The notes: a model not told the origin generated them from the letters alone. Counted from the first letter of the stretch, positions 1 through 11,401 are shown. The stretch: 64,000 bases of DNA from Weissella cibaria (GCF_004521965.1 NZ_SDGK01000080.1:22677-86676), one strand, 5' to 3'. Translations and numbers: made by a program.

Positions 1-1
1 G

Positions 2-754
2 CCAACTATTAAGTACTTCTACTTTGATGGTGAAGAATTGACTGTAAGTACAGCAGCAAAGTTGCACGAGCGCTTCCCAGAAGCTCGCATTGTGAATGCC
101 TATGGTCCAACTGAAGCGACGGTTGCTTTGTCTGCAGTTGCGATCACACCAGCAATGATTGAAAAGGCTGAGCGTTTGCCAATTGGCTTCCCTAAGCCAG
201 ATTCACCAACTTTTGTCATGGACGAAGATGGTAACAAGTTGCCAGCTGGTGAACAAGGCGAAATCATTGTGTCTGGCCCAGCAGTTTCAAAGGGGTACTT
301 GAACAATCCTGAAAAGACTGCTGCAGCCTTCTTTGAGTTAGATGGGCAACCAGCTTACCACACGGGTGACTTAGGTTACTTTGATGAAGAGGGTTTGTTG
401 CACTATGGTGGTCGTTTAGACTTCCAAATCAAGTTCAATGGTTACCGTATCGAGTTGGAAGAAGTGTCACACATCTTGAAATTGTCACAATATGTTGAAT
501 CAGCGGTTGCTGTGCCACGTTATAACGACCAACACAAGGTGCAAAACTTATTGGCCTATGTCGTGGTCAAGCCTGGCGTTCGTGAGCAATTCGAAAAGGA
601 TTTGCAATTGACTAAGGCAATTAAGGAAGATTTGCAAAATGATATGATGCCATACATGATGCCTTCACGCTTCATGTACCGCGAAGACTTGCCAATTACG
701 CCAAATGGTAAGATTAATATTAAGGCGTTGATTGCTGAGGTTAATAACCGATGA
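2..754 (+). CDS. dltA: D-alanine--D-alanyl carrier protein ligase DltA, C-terminal part
   Basis: This is the 3' part of dltA; the gene starts upstream of the window and the frame is open from base 2. The enzyme adenylates D-alanine and loads it on the phosphopantetheine arm of DltC, the first step in D-alanylating teichoic acids. Visible adenylation-domain motifs are [11 protein letters not shown], the [13 protein letters not shown] block with the ATP-binding Asp, [15 protein letters not shown], and a C-terminal PNGKI with the catalytic Lys. The stop overlaps the dltB start (ATGATGA), showing translational coupling. An ATG-less internal TTG at 38 is not the true start. Confidence 0.95.
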   Translation, partial: PTIKYFYFDGEELTVSTAAKLHERFPEARIVNAYGPTEATVALSAVAITPAMIEKAERLPIGFPKPDSPTFVMDEDGNKLPAGEQGEIIVSGPAVSKGYLNNPEKTAAAFFELDGQPAYHTGDLGYFDEEGLLHYGGRLDFQIKFNGYRIELEEVSHILKLSQYVESAVAVPRYNDQHKVQNLLAYVVVKPGVREQFEKDLQLTKAIKEDLQNDMMPYMMPSRFMYREDLPITPNGKINIKALIAEVNNR

Positions 755-1977
755 TGAACTGGTTGCAAGAGCTACCGAATTGGCAGCCATACGGCGATCC
801 TCAATATTTCATCTATTTGCTTGTTGCGCTAATTCCAGTTGTGGTGGCATTACTCTTTGGTAAGCGCATTAATTGGTACGAAGGCTTAGTATCATTAGCG
901 TTTATTGTCTTGATGTTCGCCGGCTCGCACTGGCAACAATTTATTGCCTTAATCGGGTATATTATCTGGCAGGCTGTGATGGTCTTTGGCTATGCTAAAT
1001 ATCGACAAAAGGCGGATAATAAGTGGGTATTCTATGGTGCCGTATTCTTAGATGTATTGCCATTAGCGATCGTGAAGATCACACCAGCTGTTGCGATGGG
1101 GCAAAATTCATTGCTTGGCTTTCTAGGGATTTCCTACTTGATGTTCCGTTCGGTCGGCATGTTGATGGAGATGCGTGATGGTGTGTTGAAGGAATTCACC
1201 TTTGGCCAATTCTTACGCTTTATGCTCTTCATGCCAACCTTGTCTTCAGGACCAATTGATCGGTTCCGGCGCTTTGCGGAAGATTATGAAACGGTACCTG
1301 ACCGGGATAAGTACCTGGGGATGATTGAAAAAGCGGTCCACTATTTGTTCTTAGGCTTCTTTTACAAGTTCATCTTGGCTTACATTTTTGGGACACTGCT
1401 TTTGCCGGGCTTAAAGCATGAGGCACTGGTTGCTGGAGGACTAATTAATTGGCCAACGATTGGTGTCATGTATGCGTACGGTTTCGACTTGTTCTTCGAC
1501 TTTGCCGGGTACTCATTGTTCGCAGTGGCAATTTCGTACTTAATGAGTGTTGAGACGCCAATGAACTTTGATAAGCCATTTATGGCAAAAAACTTAAAGG
1601 ACTTTTGGAATCGGTGGCACATGTCACTAAGTTTTTGGTTCCGTGATTTTATCTTTATGCGCCTAGTGATGGTGTTCATGCGCCACAAGGTGTTTAAGAA
1701 CCGTAATGTCACGTCTGGTGTGGTTTATGTGATTAACATGACGATCATGGGATTTTGGCATGGTGTAACTTGGTATTACATCAGTTATGGTATTTTCCAC
1801 GGGCTAGCCTTGGTGATTAATGATTGGTGGCTGCGTTATAAGCGTCGCCATAAGAAGCATATTCCGCACAATAAGTTCACGGAAGGGTTTGCAATTTTCC
1901 TAACGTTTAACATTGTTATGATTAGCTTCTTGCTGTTCTCTGGATTCTTGGACCAACTTTGGTTCCATAATCACTAG
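751..1977 (+). CDS. dltB: Teichoic acid D-alanyl transfer MBOAT protein DltB
   Basis: A 408-residue polytopic membrane protein of the MBOAT acyltransferase family. It takes D-alanine from DltC at the inner face of the membrane and passes it outward for attachment to teichoic acid with DltD. The family signature [10 protein letters not shown] places the conserved histidine near residue 337, and the [14 protein letters not shown] block precedes it. Length matches DltB homologues. The start overlaps the dltA stop by four bases, and dltC follows 21 bases after its stop. Nothing looks broken. Confidence 0.97.
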   Translation: MMNWLQELPNWQPYGDPQYFIYLLVALIPVVVALLFGKRINWYEGLVSLAFIVLMFAGSHWQQFIALIGYIIWQAVMVFGYAKYRQKADNKWVFYGAVFLDVLPLAIVKITPAVAMGQNSLLGFLGISYLMFRSVGMLMEMRDGVLKEFTFGQFLRFMLFMPTLSSGPIDRFRRFAEDYETVPDRDKYLGMIEKAVHYLFLGFFYKFILAYIFGTLLLPGLKHEALVAGGLINWPTIGVMYAYGFDLFFDFAGYSLFAVAISYLMSVETPMNFDKPFMAKNLKDFWNRWHMSLSFWFRDFIFMRLVMVFMRHKVFKNRNVTSGVVYVINMTIMGFWHGVTWYYISYGIFHGLALVINDWWLRYKRRHKKHIPHNKFTEGFAIFLTFNIVMISFLLFSGFLDQLWFHNH

Positions 1978-1998
1978 TAATGAATGAGGTATATAAAA

Positions 1999-2238
1999 AT
2001 GGATGTAAAGACTGAAGTATTGGGAATGATTAACGATTTGTTCTTGGAAGACGTATCAGACATGATGGATGAAGATTTGTTTGATGCTGGTGTCTTAGAC
2101 TCAATGGGAACGGTTGAACTAGTGCTTGAAATCGAATCTAAGTTTAACATTAAGGTACCAGTTTCTGAAATGGGTCGTGATGACTGGAACACAGTAAACA
2201 AGATTATTGAAGGTATCAAGGAGTTGCAAAATGCTTAA
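1999..2238 (+). CDS. dltC: D-alanyl carrier protein DltC
   Basis: A 79-residue acyl-carrier-like protein. The motif [11 protein letters not shown] carries the serine (residue 35) that receives 4'-phosphopantetheine, the arm that holds D-alanine as a thioester. The start at 1999 is chosen over the in-frame ATG at 1984 because GAGGT at about 1986-1990 lies at the right distance upstream and because the usual DltC N-terminus begins at MDVK. The 3' end overlaps the dltD start. Confidence 0.95.
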   Translation: MDVKTEVLGMINDLFLEDVSDMMDEDLFDAGVLDSMGTVELVLEIESKFNIKVPVSEMGRDDWNTVNKIIEGIKELQNA

Positions 2239-3484
2239 GCGTTTGGGCCTGATTTTTGGTCCAGTCATCGTTGCGGTCGTTGCGGTTGTGGCCGGTATTA
2301 TGTTGATGCCGGAGGACAATAATAAGCACGCTTATCAATCTGAGCAGCGATCTGCCAATGCCTTAACACCAATTGTGTTTAAGAACCAAACCCTTAAGCA
2401 ACGGGCCTTAAGCGATAAGCGACACCGCTTCGTACCGTTCTTCGGTTCTAGTGAGTGGAGCCGTATGGATACGTTCCACCCATCCGTTTTGGCGGAAGGG
2501 TATCACCGATCATACCGGCCTTTCTTATTGGGACAACGTGGGGCACAGTCATTGACGCAGTACTTTGGCATGCAACAAATCACAAAGCAATTGACCAATA
2601 AGCAGGCGGTGTACGTGATTTCACCACAGTGGTTTGTGAAGCAGGGTGAAGATCCAAATGCGTTTAAATATTACTTTAACCAAGCACAAGCATTAACGTG
2701 GTTACAACATGCTAAGGGGACCACAGCTGATCGTTATGCGGCGAAGCGTTTGTTGGCAATGAATGTCTCTTCATCACTGACCGGTTATCTACGACGTATT
2801 GCTGACGGTAAAAAACTGACAGCAAATGATCAAGGCTGGATTAGTATGAAGCTACGTTTCTTGAACCATGAGGATTCATTATTTGCTGATATGCAGTTGG
2901 GTAATAATTATACGAAGCGTGTGTTGCCTAAGACAGATAACTTGCCAAAAACGTACAATGAAACAAAATTGAACGCTTTAGCTGATCAGTATGCCGCAGA
3001 GCACACGAAGTCAAACCAGTTTGGTATTGATGATAAGTTTTATCAACAACGTGTTGCCAAGCAATTGGGGAAGCTACGTGGGTCACAGCGTCAGTTTAAT
3101 TATTTGCAGTCACCTGAATATGGCGATTTGCAGTTGGCCTTACAACAGTTTGCAGCGACACATACCAATGTGCTCTTTGTTATCCAACCAGTTAATGAAA
3201 AATGGGCGGCATACACGGGACTTGATATGAAGATGTATGACCAGACAGTTGCGAAGATTAAGTCACAGTTAACGACACAAGGTTTTATGAATATTGCTGA
3301 TTTTTCCCAATCAGGGGGTAAGCAATATTTCATGCAAGATACCATCCACATGGGGTGGCGCGGTTGGCTAGCGTTCGATAAGCGGGTTAACCACTTCTTA
3401 ACAACACCACAATCAACGCCTACTTATCACATGCGGGATAAGTATTATGGTCATGACTGGATGACGGCGACATCAGTGAATTAA
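2231..3484 (+). CDS. dltD: D-alanyl-lipoteichoic acid biosynthesis protein DltD
   Basis: A 417-residue single-pass membrane protein with an SGNH-like extracellular domain, needed for the final transfer of D-alanine to teichoic acid. An N-terminal membrane segment ([19 protein letters not shown]) is followed by [11 protein letters not shown], which holds the nucleophilic serine, and by [10 protein letters not shown] near the C-terminus, which supplies the Asp and His. The ATG at 2231 is preferred because AAGGAG at 2218-2223 precedes it by the normal distance; the upstream ATG at 2207 lies inside dltC without that site. Confidence 0.95.
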   Translation: MLKRLGLIFGPVIVAVVAVVAGIMLMPEDNNKHAYQSEQRSANALTPIVFKNQTLKQRALSDKRHRFVPFFGSSEWSRMDTFHPSVLAEGYHRSYRPFLLGQRGAQSLTQYFGMQQITKQLTNKQAVYVISPQWFVKQGEDPNAFKYYFNQAQALTWLQHAKGTTADRYAAKRLLAMNVSSSLTGYLRRIADGKKLTANDQGWISMKLRFLNHEDSLFADMQLGNNYTKRVLPKTDNLPKTYNETKLNALADQYAAEHTKSNQFGIDDKFYQQRVAKQLGKLRGSQRQFNYLQSPEYGDLQLALQQFAATHTNVLFVIQPVNEKWAAYTGLDMKMYDQTVAKIKSQLTTQGFMNIADFSQSGGKQYFMQDTIHMGWRGWLAFDKRVNHFLTTPQSTPTYHMRDKYYGHDWMTATSVN

Positions 3485-3533
3485 ACCAAGAGTGGTGGCG
3501 ATGCGTCACCACTTTTTTAGTAGGAGTAAGGAA

Positions 3534-4607
3534 ATGAATCAGCGAAAATTAATGATTAGTGTAGTTGTCTTAGCAACTAGTGTCATGACAATGGTTGGTG
3601 GCGTAGCGCGACCTGTTGTGGCGGCGAAGCACCACGTTAGTTGGGCCAAAACCCCATTTAGTCACGATCCAGCGATGACCGATTTAGCAAAGCGCACAGT
3701 TGCTAAAAACAAGCTTTCAGGTAGTCTATTAGTTGTTCGTGATAATAAGCCAGTTTTGTATCAGGCGTATGGGCACACCCTGACGACGCCTAATCAAGCG
3801 TTGAATGTCCAATCGGAATACGAAATGGCCTCAATTCAGAAAAATTTAACAGCCATCATGTTGATGCGGGCACTTGCAGATCATCATCTGACATTAGGCA
3901 CAACGGTTAGCCACTTTTTGCCATCGCTACCAAACGCTAAAAAAATTACCATGCGTCAGTTATTGACGATGACGTCTAATTACCATTTGACGAGAGTTTC
4001 TAAGGAAGATTTGAATGAACAGGCGTATTTGAATTTTGACATGCAACATATCAAGATCAAGCAAACGCCAAAGTGGCGTTACGAAGCTGGTAATTATGAT
4101 GTCATCGCGATGATTCTTCGTCAGTTACAAGGTAAATCGTATGATGATCAATTTAATGCGCTGTATAACCAACACCAAGGATATAATTTCCAAGGTTATG
4201 ATGCATTTACGAAGTCGCCGTACTATACTGAAAGTCAAAAAGAAACCGGCCAACATTATGATGGGCCGGCCATGATTTATAACCGTGAGATTGGTACTGG
4301 GGCAAAGGCAACGTCTGTTGTTAACATGTATGAATTCTTAGAAGACGAACTACACGGCAAACTATTGTCTAAAAGTGCTTGGCAAAATATGACCAAAACA
4401 AATGGTAATGAGCAATATGCTAGTGGACTTTACCATCAAGCAGACGGCTCGCTCTATTTGCACGGTTTAATTCAGGGATACGAACCGACTATTAAAACGT
4501 CCCGTGATGGACACACAATGGTGATTTGGTTCAGTAATCGTATGACCCAAAAAACGCATGCAAACGCGGCCTTTGCGCAACTGATGTTCCGGGCGGCGAC
4601 TGAATAG
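3534..4607 (+). CDS. Secreted beta-lactamase-fold serine hydrolase (DltE/PbpX-like)
   Basis: A 357-residue protein with an N-terminal signal segment ending near VVAA and a beta-lactamase/class C PBP fold. The active-site SxxK is MASIQKNL. The second motif reads WRYEAGNYD, where the YxN asparagine position is Ala, and the third motif region is LHGLIQGYEP. The position after dltD recalls the dlt-linked DltE/PbpX2 of Lactiplantibacillus, where DltE removes D-alanine from lipoteichoic acid. That role is an inference here, and D,D-carboxypeptidase or esterase activity is the alternative. ATG 3534 is chosen for AGGAG/AAGGAA just upstream. Confidence 0.8.
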   Translation: MNQRKLMISVVVLATSVMTMVGGVARPVVAAKHHVSWAKTPFSHDPAMTDLAKRTVAKNKLSGSLLVVRDNKPVLYQAYGHTLTTPNQALNVQSEYEMASIQKNLTAIMLMRALADHHLTLGTTVSHFLPSLPNAKKITMRQLLTMTSNYHLTRVSKEDLNEQAYLNFDMQHIKIKQTPKWRYEAGNYDVIAMILRQLQGKSYDDQFNALYNQHQGYNFQGYDAFTKSPYYTESQKETGQHYDGPAMIYNREIGTGAKATSVVNMYEFLEDELHGKLLSKSAWQNMTKTNGNEQYASGLYHQADGSLYLHGLIQGYEPTIKTSRDGHTMVIWFSNRMTQKTHANAAFAQLMFRAATE

Positions 4608-4618
4608 AGAGGGATGCT

Positions 4619-5758
4619 ATGAAAAGATATTTGGCGGCGACGCAACAAAATATGACAACGTTATTGCCGGTTGTATTGGCCTTAACGTGGTTAGCGTTAG
4701 GACAACGACTTGTGTTGCTGCCGGATGGATTTTTTCCGACGGTGTTACATTACACAAAATTCGTGGGTAAGTTTGTTATGTTAAATGGGTTGATTGCAAC
4801 CGCATTGACCATGGGATTTCAATTAGTCGGTGTGTTAGTTGTCGCCAGAACGTTGATGACCTTGCTAAAGACACACCTAAAAACGGAGCAGCTAGGGGTT
4901 TTAATTGCTTTGTCTGCCTTAATTGTGTGGCATTTGCTAGGGAACCCACAAATGATTAACTGGCTTATTATGCCAGTGTTTGTCATGTCATTGGTTTGGC
5001 CAGTGCAACGTGTCAGGCCTGAATGGCGCTTTGCTATGAGCGTTGTGGTGAATGCTTTCTATGCGCTTTATATTTTGGTGGTACAGCGTTGGTGGCAATT
5101 TAGTTTGACGGCTTACTTACAACAAGTTGTCAGTGGCTGGTTTGGTGATGGCCCGCAACATTTGTGGTCTAGCATTGTCTGGTACGTGATGGCAGTGGTT
5201 TGTAATGGCCTTGGCTTAAATAGTCTGTCAGCAGTGGTGAATCCAGATATCAGTACGACAACGGCCAACACAAATTTGGTCGCAATGTTGCAACACCACA
5301 CCTTACCCAATCCATACAGTCTTTATCCGTTGGCGCCATTTGCGTTAGTGGGTAGTGCTGGCATGTTATTGGCTTTGTTCTTGGCGGTGATGATTCAGCG
5401 CCGTGTGAAACATGTATCGATTACTTGGTTGTTGGTGTTGATTCCATTATTACTAGATCAGTGGTGGCCATTAGCCTTTATGATACCAATTATGTGGCGA
5501 CCACGGCTGATAGGGCGGATTGCCCTGGTCACAATTGTGAACTTATTATTAGGGGCACTACTGTTATTCCGCCACTTAGCACCCGCAGTTTATTGGGTTC
5601 CAAGTGGTACGCCTAACTTGCTGTTGGGTGGACTGGCCTCTCACCAATTGGGGGCTTATGTGATTGTCATGGTTGCGATATTACTGTTAGATATTTGGCT
5701 TTATTGGCAACCAGCAAAACGAATTTTAGAAGAGGTGACAGATGCGCAATGGACCTAA
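4619..5758 (+). CDS. Polytopic membrane protein of unknown function, dlt-linked
   Basis: A 379-residue, strongly hydrophobic protein with about ten predicted membrane segments and short, mostly basic loops. I do not recognise a family motif. It begins 11 bases after the serine hydrolase, with GAGAGGGATGCT upstream as ribosome binding site, and overlaps the next hydrolase gene by 17 bases, so it is almost certainly cotranscribed with dltABCD. A role in envelope polymer export or modification is plausible only from position. Confidence 0.7.
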   Translation: MKRYLAATQQNMTTLLPVVLALTWLALGQRLVLLPDGFFPTVLHYTKFVGKFVMLNGLIATALTMGFQLVGVLVVARTLMTLLKTHLKTEQLGVLIALSALIVWHLLGNPQMINWLIMPVFVMSLVWPVQRVRPEWRFAMSVVVNAFYALYILVVQRWWQFSLTAYLQQVVSGWFGDGPQHLWSSIVWYVMAVVCNGLGLNSLSAVVNPDISTTTANTNLVAMLQHHTLPNPYSLYPLAPFALVGSAGMLLALFLAVMIQRRVKHVSITWLLVLIPLLLDQWWPLAFMIPIMWRPRLIGRIALVTIVNLLLGALLLFRHLAPAVYWVPSGTPNLLLGGLASHQLGAYVIVMVAILLLDIWLYWQPAKRILEEVTDAQWT

Positions 5759-6590
5759 ATGGGTAGTTGCCGCGGGTATGTTCATATTACTCGTGGCGAT
5801 GATTATACTGGGGTTACGATGGAGTGAGGCTAAAACCTCAACAAACCGTGCGATTTTTAATTCTAAAATGACGCCAACGATTTTAATTCCAGGATCATCA
5901 GCATCACAAAATCGCTTTGATGGTTTGGTAAAGGAACTAAATAAAGGGGTTAATAAGCACAGCTTGCTGAAAGTGACCGTGAAAGAGACAGGAGCGATGA
6001 CGGTTAGCGGTAAATTGCGATCCCGCGATCAGGCCCCTTATATGGTGGTGGCCTTTGAAAACAACCATGATGGTTATGCTAATATCAAAAAGCAAGCCGC
6101 GTGGTTTAATAAAGCAATTCTAATGCTGCAAAAGCGTTACCATTTCCGTCGCTTCCAAGCCATTGGTCACTCGAATGGGGGACTAATTTGGACGCGGTAT
6201 TTAGAACAGTATTATCAAGCGGAAGAACTACAAGTTAATGTCTTATTGACGATTGGGTCACCATATAATTTTGCGGAAAAGAGCATTAATAACAAGACGC
6301 AAATGTTGGCGGACTTTATTAAGCACCGGAGCGCTCTTCCAATTGATTTGACGGTGTATTCGATTTTGGGTACGGAGACGTATGACGATGACGGAATTGT
6401 TCCTGAAGAATCAGTCGAGGCCGGTAAGTATATTTTCCAAAAGCAAGTTGCCCACTATACACAAATCACGGTGACGGGGGATGATGCACAGCATTCTGAT
6501 TTGCCACAGAACGATCAAATCGTGCAGCTAATTCAGCAAAATGTCTTGCCAAAGCCCATGGGAAGTGAGTTGAACCGACCTAAGTCGTAG
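5742..6590 (+). CDS. DUF915-type alpha/beta hydrolase
   Basis: A 282-residue protein with an N-terminal membrane/signal segment (VVAAGMFILLVAMIILGL) and an alpha/beta hydrolase domain. PTILIPGSSASQNRFDGLV is the oxyanion-side start of the fold and AIGHSNGGLIW is the nucleophile elbow with the catalytic serine. GTETYDDDGIVPEES and DDAQHSDLP give likely Asp and His acids/bases. This arrangement is typical of the DUF915 family found widely in lactobacilli. It overlaps the preceding membrane gene and is probably the last gene of the extended dlt operon. Substrate unknown. Confidence 0.82.
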   Translation: MRNGPKWVVAAGMFILLVAMIILGLRWSEAKTSTNRAIFNSKMTPTILIPGSSASQNRFDGLVKELNKGVNKHSLLKVTVKETGAMTVSGKLRSRDQAPYMVVAFENNHDGYANIKKQAAWFNKAILMLQKRYHFRRFQAIGHSNGGLIWTRYLEQYYQAEELQVNVLLTIGSPYNFAEKSINNKTQMLADFIKHRSALPIDLTVYSILGTETYDDDGIVPEESVEAGKYIFQKQVAHYTQITVTGDDAQHSDLPQNDQIVQLIQQNVLPKPMGSELNRPKS

Positions 6591-7007
6591 ATGTGTTGCG
6601 ATTTTGTAATACTGAAATGGCTAAAAATTCGTCGTTCACAATTTAATTCACCATTTCCACTTACTACAAATAGTTTTGAAGAGTTAGTAAGTAACTTTTG
6701 AAAGGTAGTTGACGGTGGCAAACGCCAACTACTAAAATTCTTAGTTGGGTAAGAGCGGCTGAGAGGGATAAAGAGAATTGGTTGGAAAAAAGCACCAGGT
6801 GGAGAGACCTGGTGCTTTTTTCGTGCGATTTTTTTTGGGGACCGTGTCTCAGCCTTCTAATTCAGCAAGACGGAGCAGCACATCAGTCAACCCTCACACC
6901 TCGTTGCAACGCGACGAACCATCTGACGTTATCGAAATAGTTTTTCTGAGGGAATTGAGCGTATAATGGTTGAATTAAAATAAGGAAAGAAAGTAAGGTG
7001 AGCGATT
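6591..7007 (+). other. Intergenic region: structured leader, terminator, repeat end, helD promoter
   Basis: No gene. Reading along: a hairpin TAGTTGaCG...CGcCAACTA around 6704-6732, a purine-rich stretch containing GAGCGGCTGAGAGGG, an intrinsic terminator at 6791-6821, a degenerate end of the intergenic repeat at 6899-6917, and a TATAAT -10 box at 6962-6967 serving helD. The ORF spanning 6778-6966 reads through the terminator and is not a gene. Confidence 0.6.
6791..6821 (+). terminator. Intrinsic terminator before helD
   Basis: Perfect 10-bp stem AGCACCAGGT / ACCTGGTGCT with a 6-base loop, followed by six T. It lies 200 bases after the last dlt-operon gene and would end that transcript or a short leader. 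Confidence 0.85.
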
Positions 7008-9308
7008 ATGCATGCAGATCAACCAGTAGAACAAGAACGACTAGATAAAGTGGTTGTTGAAATTGATCAGCAGTTGGAAAATGCGAAGGACGCATACACA
7101 CAAGCTCATTATGAAACACGTGCCGTTGAAGGTAACTACATCGACAATACGTCAATTAACACGTTTGAAGTCGATGATGCCATGGAAACAAATGCCGAAA
7201 TTCAGCAGCAACGAAACATTGTGGCCCGTGTAACGGAAACTGAAAATATCATGCGTAAGACGGTGGATACCTTAACAATGCTTCGACCAAGTCCCTATTT
7301 TGGACGCGTTGATATTGATGAAGAAGGTGACCAGGAGTCGTTGTACATTGGCCTGGCCTCGGTTCAAGACAAAACTGGTGATTTCTTAGTGTACGATTGG
7401 CGGGCTCCGATTAGTGGTATTTACTACAACGGAACGCTGGGGAAGGTATCGTATCCCACACCAATGGGCGAGCAGGATGCGGAACTATTGAAGAAGCGTC
7501 AATTCACCATTGCAGATGCCAGTATTGTTAATATGTTTGACACGAATGAAACCGTGGGTGATGAGATGTTGCAGTATGCGCTGGGACAACAAAATGACCT
7601 GACGATGCGCAACATCGTTGCCACGATTCAACAAGAACAAAATCAAATTATTCGAGATACAACAAGTGACTTGCTGGTGGTGCAAGGTGTGGCAGGTTCA
7701 GGTAAAACGTCGGCAATTTTGCAACGCATTGCCTTTTTGCTATTCCATGCCCGTGAAGAACTTAATTCGGATCAAATCGTCTTGTTCTCACCCAATCGGT
7801 TGTTCTCAAGTTATATTGCCGATGTTCTGCCATCACTTGGTGAGCGCAATATGCGACAAGTTACGCTAGCTGAGTTTTTCAGCGCGCGTTTACAAGGACT
7901 ACAAGTACAAACGTTGTTCGAACGGTATGAGGCAGGTCAAAATACAGTTAGTGATGCAAGTTTGCAGGTTCGAGAAGTACTTGAGGATGCGACGATTTTG
8001 GATGCCTTGACAGCTTTTGTCGAACAACTAACACCTACAACACTACGTTTTGACAATATCTATTTTGAAGATGATGTCTTTTTCAGCAAGGAAGCGATGA
8101 CGTTGTTGTTTGCTGAATTCTCGAGCAACTATTCAGTACGTGAGCGGATTCAAATGACTCAAAAGCGCTTGATGGAACGCTTGAATAACCGGATTGACGC
8201 TTTGGTTGATGAAGACTGGGTGCTAGAAGCACTGAATAATTTGGATGACCAACAATACCGTGACCTATTAGGTGATGAACTCGCCGAGCAAGTTGCAGAA
8301 GAAGAAGAAATGAGTGATGCGATTGATGTGGCTGCGAAGCGCTACCTCGAGCGAGAATTCCAAGTGGTTGATGATGCACTATACAATATGCACTTCTTTG
8401 ATATCTATAACCAATACGGTGATTTCCTATCTTACATGGCAAATCAACGGCCAGCGGAAGCGGAGTGGTGGCTATCAAAGCGCGATCGCTTTTTACGCGA
8501 GCTAGAGTATCACCGAATCGATTTAGAAGATGCAGCCCCAATGCTCTTTTTGCGTGATTTGATTACGGGTGGTGGTACGAATAAGTCGATGTTTTACGTT
8601 TTCGTTGATGAAATGCAAGACTATACCATGGCACAATTGTTGTATTTGAAGCATGCTTTCCCAGCTGCTAAATTTACGGTGTTGGGGGATGCTGAACAAG
8701 CGCTCTTCCGTGAAGTTGAGACACCAGCAGCGTTGTTGACCAAGTATACAGCCGCATTTAAAGCGACTAAGCCTAATTTAATTACATTGAATAAAGCTTA
8801 CCGATCAACGCAGGAAATCATGGATTTTGTGAAAGCACTCTTGCCAGACGGCGACCACATCATGGCATTTACGCGTCCTGGTGGCAAACCAGCCCTCTAT
8901 ATCACCGATACAACCGGCGTCGCTGATGAATTGTGGCGTCAAGTTGATGCGTTACACCAAGAGTATAACACCGTTGCTATTTTGACCAAGACACAACCGG
9001 AAGCGGAAGCAGTGTACCGAATGCTACGCAAGTATCCTGAAAAATTCCAATTATTGCAGGCCAGTGATCGGACACGAACGTCTAACTTAGTCGTGATGCC
9101 AATATACTTAGCCAAAGGACTAGAATTTGATGCAGTGATTGGTTATGATGTGTCACAAACAAACTATCCTGATTCTGAAGCAACGGGCTTACTTTATACG
9201 TTAGCATCCAGGGCTATGCACGCTTTGACGCTCATTAGCGTTGGCCCAGTATCGAGTTTAATTCGCCAGGTGCAAGACACCTTAGAAATTCATGCATTTG
9301 GTGAATAA
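7008..9308 (+). CDS. helD: UvrD-like helicase HelD, RNA polymerase recycling factor
   Basis: A 766-residue superfamily 1 ATPase of the HelD type. The N-terminal antiparallel coiled-coil arm (roughly residues 1-70) inserts into RNA polymerase, and the ATPase then frees stalled or post-termination polymerase from nucleic acid. Walker A is QGVAGSGKTS near residue 230, Walker B is FVDEMQDYT near 531, and LASRAMHALTLI forms the last helicase motif. The start ATG 7008 follows AAGGTGAG, and a TATAAT box lies 41 bases upstream. It is monocistronic as far as visible; trpS starts 107 bases later. Confidence 0.92.
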   Translation: MHADQPVEQERLDKVVVEIDQQLENAKDAYTQAHYETRAVEGNYIDNTSINTFEVDDAMETNAEIQQQRNIVARVTETENIMRKTVDTLTMLRPSPYFGRVDIDEEGDQESLYIGLASVQDKTGDFLVYDWRAPISGIYYNGTLGKVSYPTPMGEQDAELLKKRQFTIADASIVNMFDTNETVGDEMLQYALGQQNDLTMRNIVATIQQEQNQIIRDTTSDLLVVQGVAGSGKTSAILQRIAFLLFHAREELNSDQIVLFSPNRLFSSYIADVLPSLGERNMRQVTLAEFFSARLQGLQVQTLFERYEAGQNTVSDASLQVREVLEDATILDALTAFVEQLTPTTLRFDNIYFEDDVFFSKEAMTLLFAEFSSNYSVRERIQMTQKRLMERLNNRIDALVDEDWVLEALNNLDDQQYRDLLGDELAEQVAEEEEMSDAIDVAAKRYLEREFQVVDDALYNMHFFDIYNQYGDFLSYMANQRPAEAEWWLSKRDRFLRELEYHRIDLEDAAPMLFLRDLITGGGTNKSMFYVFVDEMQDYTMAQLLYLKHAFPAAKFTVLGDAEQALFREVETPAALLTKYTAAFKATKPNLITLNKAYRSTQEIMDFVKALLPDGDHIMAFTRPGGKPALYITDTTGVADELWRQVDALHQEYNTVAILTKTQPEAEAVYRMLRKYPEKFQLLQASDRTRTSNLVVMPIYLAKGLEFDAVIGYDVSQTNYPDSEATGLLYTLASRAMHALTLISVGPVSSLIRQVQDTLEIHAFGE

Positions 9309-9400
9309 GAGAATGGCCGGGAATGCTTGTTATCAGTAGGAAAAACTCTTACAATGAACAGTGACGAAATTTGATTTTAGTGGCACAATACCGCTATTAG

Positions 9401-10435
<1,035 letters not shown>

Positions 10436-10471
10436 GCCGTTGTACTGACGAATACCGTGGAGGGTATAGAA

Positions 10472-11401
10472 ATGAGCTATTTAGCAGTCATTGACTTGGG
10501 TTCAAATTCGACCCGCATGGTTGTTGAAGAACTACAAGCAGATGGTACTTTCGCTGAGCTAAAGCGTCGTAAGTTAGACACGCGTTTAGCTGAGGGGATG
10601 GACAATAACGCGGGTGAACTGACAGAAGTCGCGATGATCCGCGTGATTGATGCTTTGATTGAATTCCAAGCAGATTACCAAACCTATGAAGATATTACGG
10701 TCGTTGGAATTGCAACGGCGGCCGTCCGCGAAGCAACCAACCAAGCTGACTTCTTGGACCAAGTCTATCGAGCAGTCGGTGTTGAAGTTCGTGTCTTAAC
10801 CGGTGACCAAGAAGCCTATTACGATTATTTAGGGGCAGTATCAGCCTTGGATATTAGTGATGCGTGGTTATTGGATACTGGTGGTGCCAGTGTTGAGTTG
10901 GTAGGCATTGAAGAACGGATGGCCGCTAATTTTATTAGCTTGCCATTTGGTGCGGTTAACCTGTCGGAAAAATTCCAATTAAATGGTGCCGGGGTAGTTG
11001 ATCCATTGTTGATTACTAAAGCTAGTCAATATGTATCTGATCAATACGACCATTTACCATGGTTAGAGGACGAGACGACATTGCCAATTATTTTGTTGGG
11101 TGGCGCAAATCGTTCACTGGCCCGTTTGGATCGCTTGCGCCATGGTTTGCCGGCCGATTCAAATTTCCACGGCTATGAAATGACAACGGAATCAGTGCTA
11201 AAGACATTTAATGAAATGGCCAACATGACCTATGAAGAACGGGCGGCCGCTTTAGGTACAGAAGCTAACCGGGCAGATATTATTATCAGCGGCTTATTGC
11301 CACTAGTTGAGTTAATCTCACGCACTAGTGCTGACAAAGTTATTTTCTCAGCTTCAGGCGTTCGTGAAGGGTTACTCCAAGAGTATCGCATGACACTGTA
11401 A
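10472..11401 (+). CDS. Ppx/GppA-family exopolyphosphatase
   Basis: A 309-residue phosphatase of the actin-like ASKHA fold. AVIDLGSNSTRMVV (phosphate 1 loop) and LLDTGGASVELVG (phosphate 2 loop) are the family signatures, and the catalytic glutamate lies near the ATAAVREATN block. It would hydrolyse inorganic polyphosphate and possibly pppGpp. Length fits the short single-module Ppx form lacking the C-terminal HD domain. The ATG at 10472 follows GGAGG at about 10459-10463; the ATG at 10457 would lie on that site. It starts 36 bases after trpS. Confidence 0.88.
   Translation: MSYLAVIDLGSNSTRMVVEELQADGTFAELKRRKLDTRLAEGMDNNAGELTEVAMIRVIDALIEFQADYQTYEDITVVGIATAAVREATNQADFLDQVYRAVGVEVRVLTGDQEAYYDYLGAVSALDISDAWLLDTGGASVELVGIEERMAANFISLPFGAVNLSEKFQLNGAGVVDPLLITKASQYVSDQYDHLPWLEDETTLPIILLGGANRSLARLDRLRHGLPADSNFHGYEMTTESVLKTFNEMANMTYEERAAALGTEANRADIIISGLLPLVELISRTSADKVIFSASGVREGLLQEYRMTL

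Noticed and set aside
6735..6780. TPP riboswitch suggested by CTGAGAGGG
   Set aside because: The remaining conserved TPP segments (ACC...CTGATCTGG...) are absent and no thiamine gene follows.
6778..6966. 62-codon ORF over the terminator before helD
   Set aside because: It reads through a perfect terminator hairpin, lacks a ribosome site and has no protein-like composition.
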